Assembly: GCA_036897095.1 (NCBI GenBank) | Contig: JAYMSP010001359.1 | Span: forward strand, 1-32,996 | Length of the DNA stretch: 32,996 bases | Direction of reading: 5' to 3' | From: Plantago elongata | Taxonomy: Eukaryota > Streptophyta > Magnoliopsida > Lamiales > Plantaginaceae | Shown here: positions 31,990 through 32,996 of the stretch, one piece after another | How the letters are laid out: every line of letters starts with the position of its first letter | Numbering within the stretch: the stretch's first letter is position 1 | Notes under the pieces: generated by a model | Database searches by the model: none | What the model was told of the DNA's origin: nothing | What the model saw: the letters and a program-made list of their open reading frames with translations, nothing else | Made by a program: the position numbers and the translations under genes

Positions 31990-32664
31990 ACTTCGATTAG
32001 TACTAATATAGTTTTTATCTTATTCGACTAACATAACAAATTCCATAGTAGTGTATGTCTACTTTGTGCAGGATATCGAGACATAAAAGATCTTGGAATA
32101 CAAAGGAGATTACAAATCGAAGTATGCTAGGACAAGGACTTTTGTGTATCGACTTGATAACAAGAGATTAACCTAGAAGTCGAAGATCAACAGGAATCAT
32201 ACTCCAAGCTAATGTAGAAGTTCATTACTAAGAAGTCGGCGTCAAGCATCTATAAAAAGGGCATCTACATTGAAGGTAAAACTACATGTTTCAAGCAAGC
32301 CAATTCACATAGCATAGTTGTTGCACATATTTTTGTCATCATCCTTTTCCAAGTTTTATCTAGTGATTAGTCCAGAGATTAAGAGCTAGATTAGTACGGT
32401 TCATTCCTTACATCTACTTGGTTGTTTTTCATCTAGTTGTATTCCTAGAATAGAGCTAGAGTAGTAACCTTGCATTCATTATATGTTCATTCCTATAGTG
32501 AATACTTTCTCCTTGAGGCTCGGTGGTTTATCGACATAGATAACCTGCTAGAAACTTATATCTTGTTGCAGTTTATTTTCGCTGTCATTATGTTTTATAT
32601 AGTTTCTATCGAAGCCTTAGGGTGTATTGAATATACTCTTCCCTGTCTACAGCAGAAGAGTATA
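31990..32664 (+). repeat. LTR-like promoter module 2
   Basis: A TATA box, TATAAAAAGG, lies at 32251-32260. Further on come GAGGCTCGGTGG (32514-32525), ACCTGCTAGAAAC and TTGTTGCAGTTTATTTTCGC. The order matches module 1 at 30.07 kb, with strong divergence. It is interrupted at 32665 by a CACTA terminus. Confidence 0.35.
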
Positions 32665-32996
32665 CACTACAAGAAAACATAATTTTTCTAACGGAATTTT
32701 CTAACGGAATGATTTTCCGTTAGAACGGTATCGAAATTTCTAACGGAAATGAATTTCTAACGGAATTGGCATTCCGTTAGAAATTTCTAATGGAATAAAA
32801 AATTCCGTTAAAAATTTGCATTAAAAAAATATATTTATATACTTCATTTTGTTTTGTTCTAATTATATATATACTTTATTTTAATTACATACATATAAAT
32901 ATATATATGTGATCGATTTATACGTACTTACTATATTTATATACATATAATAGATCGATCCCTCATGCATATACATATCGATGATCATTATAACTA
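32665..32996 (+). mobile_element. CACTA (En/Spm) transposon terminus, runs off the window
   Basis: The sequence CACTACAAGAAAA at 32665 is the classic plant CACTA terminal inverted repeat. The next 150 bases hold about eight copies of TTCTAACGGAAT or its reverse complement ATTCCGTTAGAA, arranged head-to-head. These are the usual subterminal transposase-binding repeats. The other terminus and any transposase lie outside. Confidence 0.85.

Overview
This window looks like nuclear DNA of a flowering plant, most likely a eudicot. The protein-coding genes have introns with GT..AG borders. The sequence between them is AT-rich and packed with plant transposons: Stowaway and Tourist MITEs, Ty1/copia, plant LINEs, hAT, a CACTA terminus and tRNA-derived SINEs. 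I cannot assign a genus from sequence alone.

Three genes are well supported, all in the left half. (1) A two-exon gene on the + strand (3712-5904) encodes a 54-residue protein with one membrane segment and a basic N terminus. (2) A single-exon gene on the - strand (6518-7741) encodes a 407-residue protein of the plant family usually named PHLOEM PROTEIN 2-LIKE A10, although no PP2 lectin domain is recognisable. (3) A three-exon gene on the - strand (11119-15006) encodes a 415-residue BSD-domain protein. A GC-rich, exon-like stretch touches the left edge, and its gene cannot be resolved.

From about 15.3 kb to the right edge I see no intact host gene, only layered mobile DNA. In order: a decayed hAT element (15.3-18.1 kb, - strand); the LTR, leader and gag start of a copia element (18.2-18.8 kb, - strand); an AT-rich block with oppositely oriented arrays of one short motif around an exon-like segment (19.0-20.2 kb); a decayed LINE (20.8-23.9 kb, - strand) interrupted by a Tourist MITE with a clean TAA target duplication; a second Tourist MITE; a copia element (25.0-28.5 kb, + strand) that has lost its integrase core and reverse-transcriptase core and carries an antisense, non-copia segment in the gap; a dimeric SINE; two related LTR-like promoter modules (about 30 and 32 kb) flanking a LINE 3' remnant; and the start of a CACTA element at 32665 that runs off the window.

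The genes show no sign of acting together. The most interesting structures are the foreign gene-like fragment inside the copia element, a MITE inserted into an inverted copy of its own family (2.6-3.2 kb), the AT-rich motif-array block, and the small membrane-protein gene. I found no CRISPR array, operon or clearly new multi-gene system.
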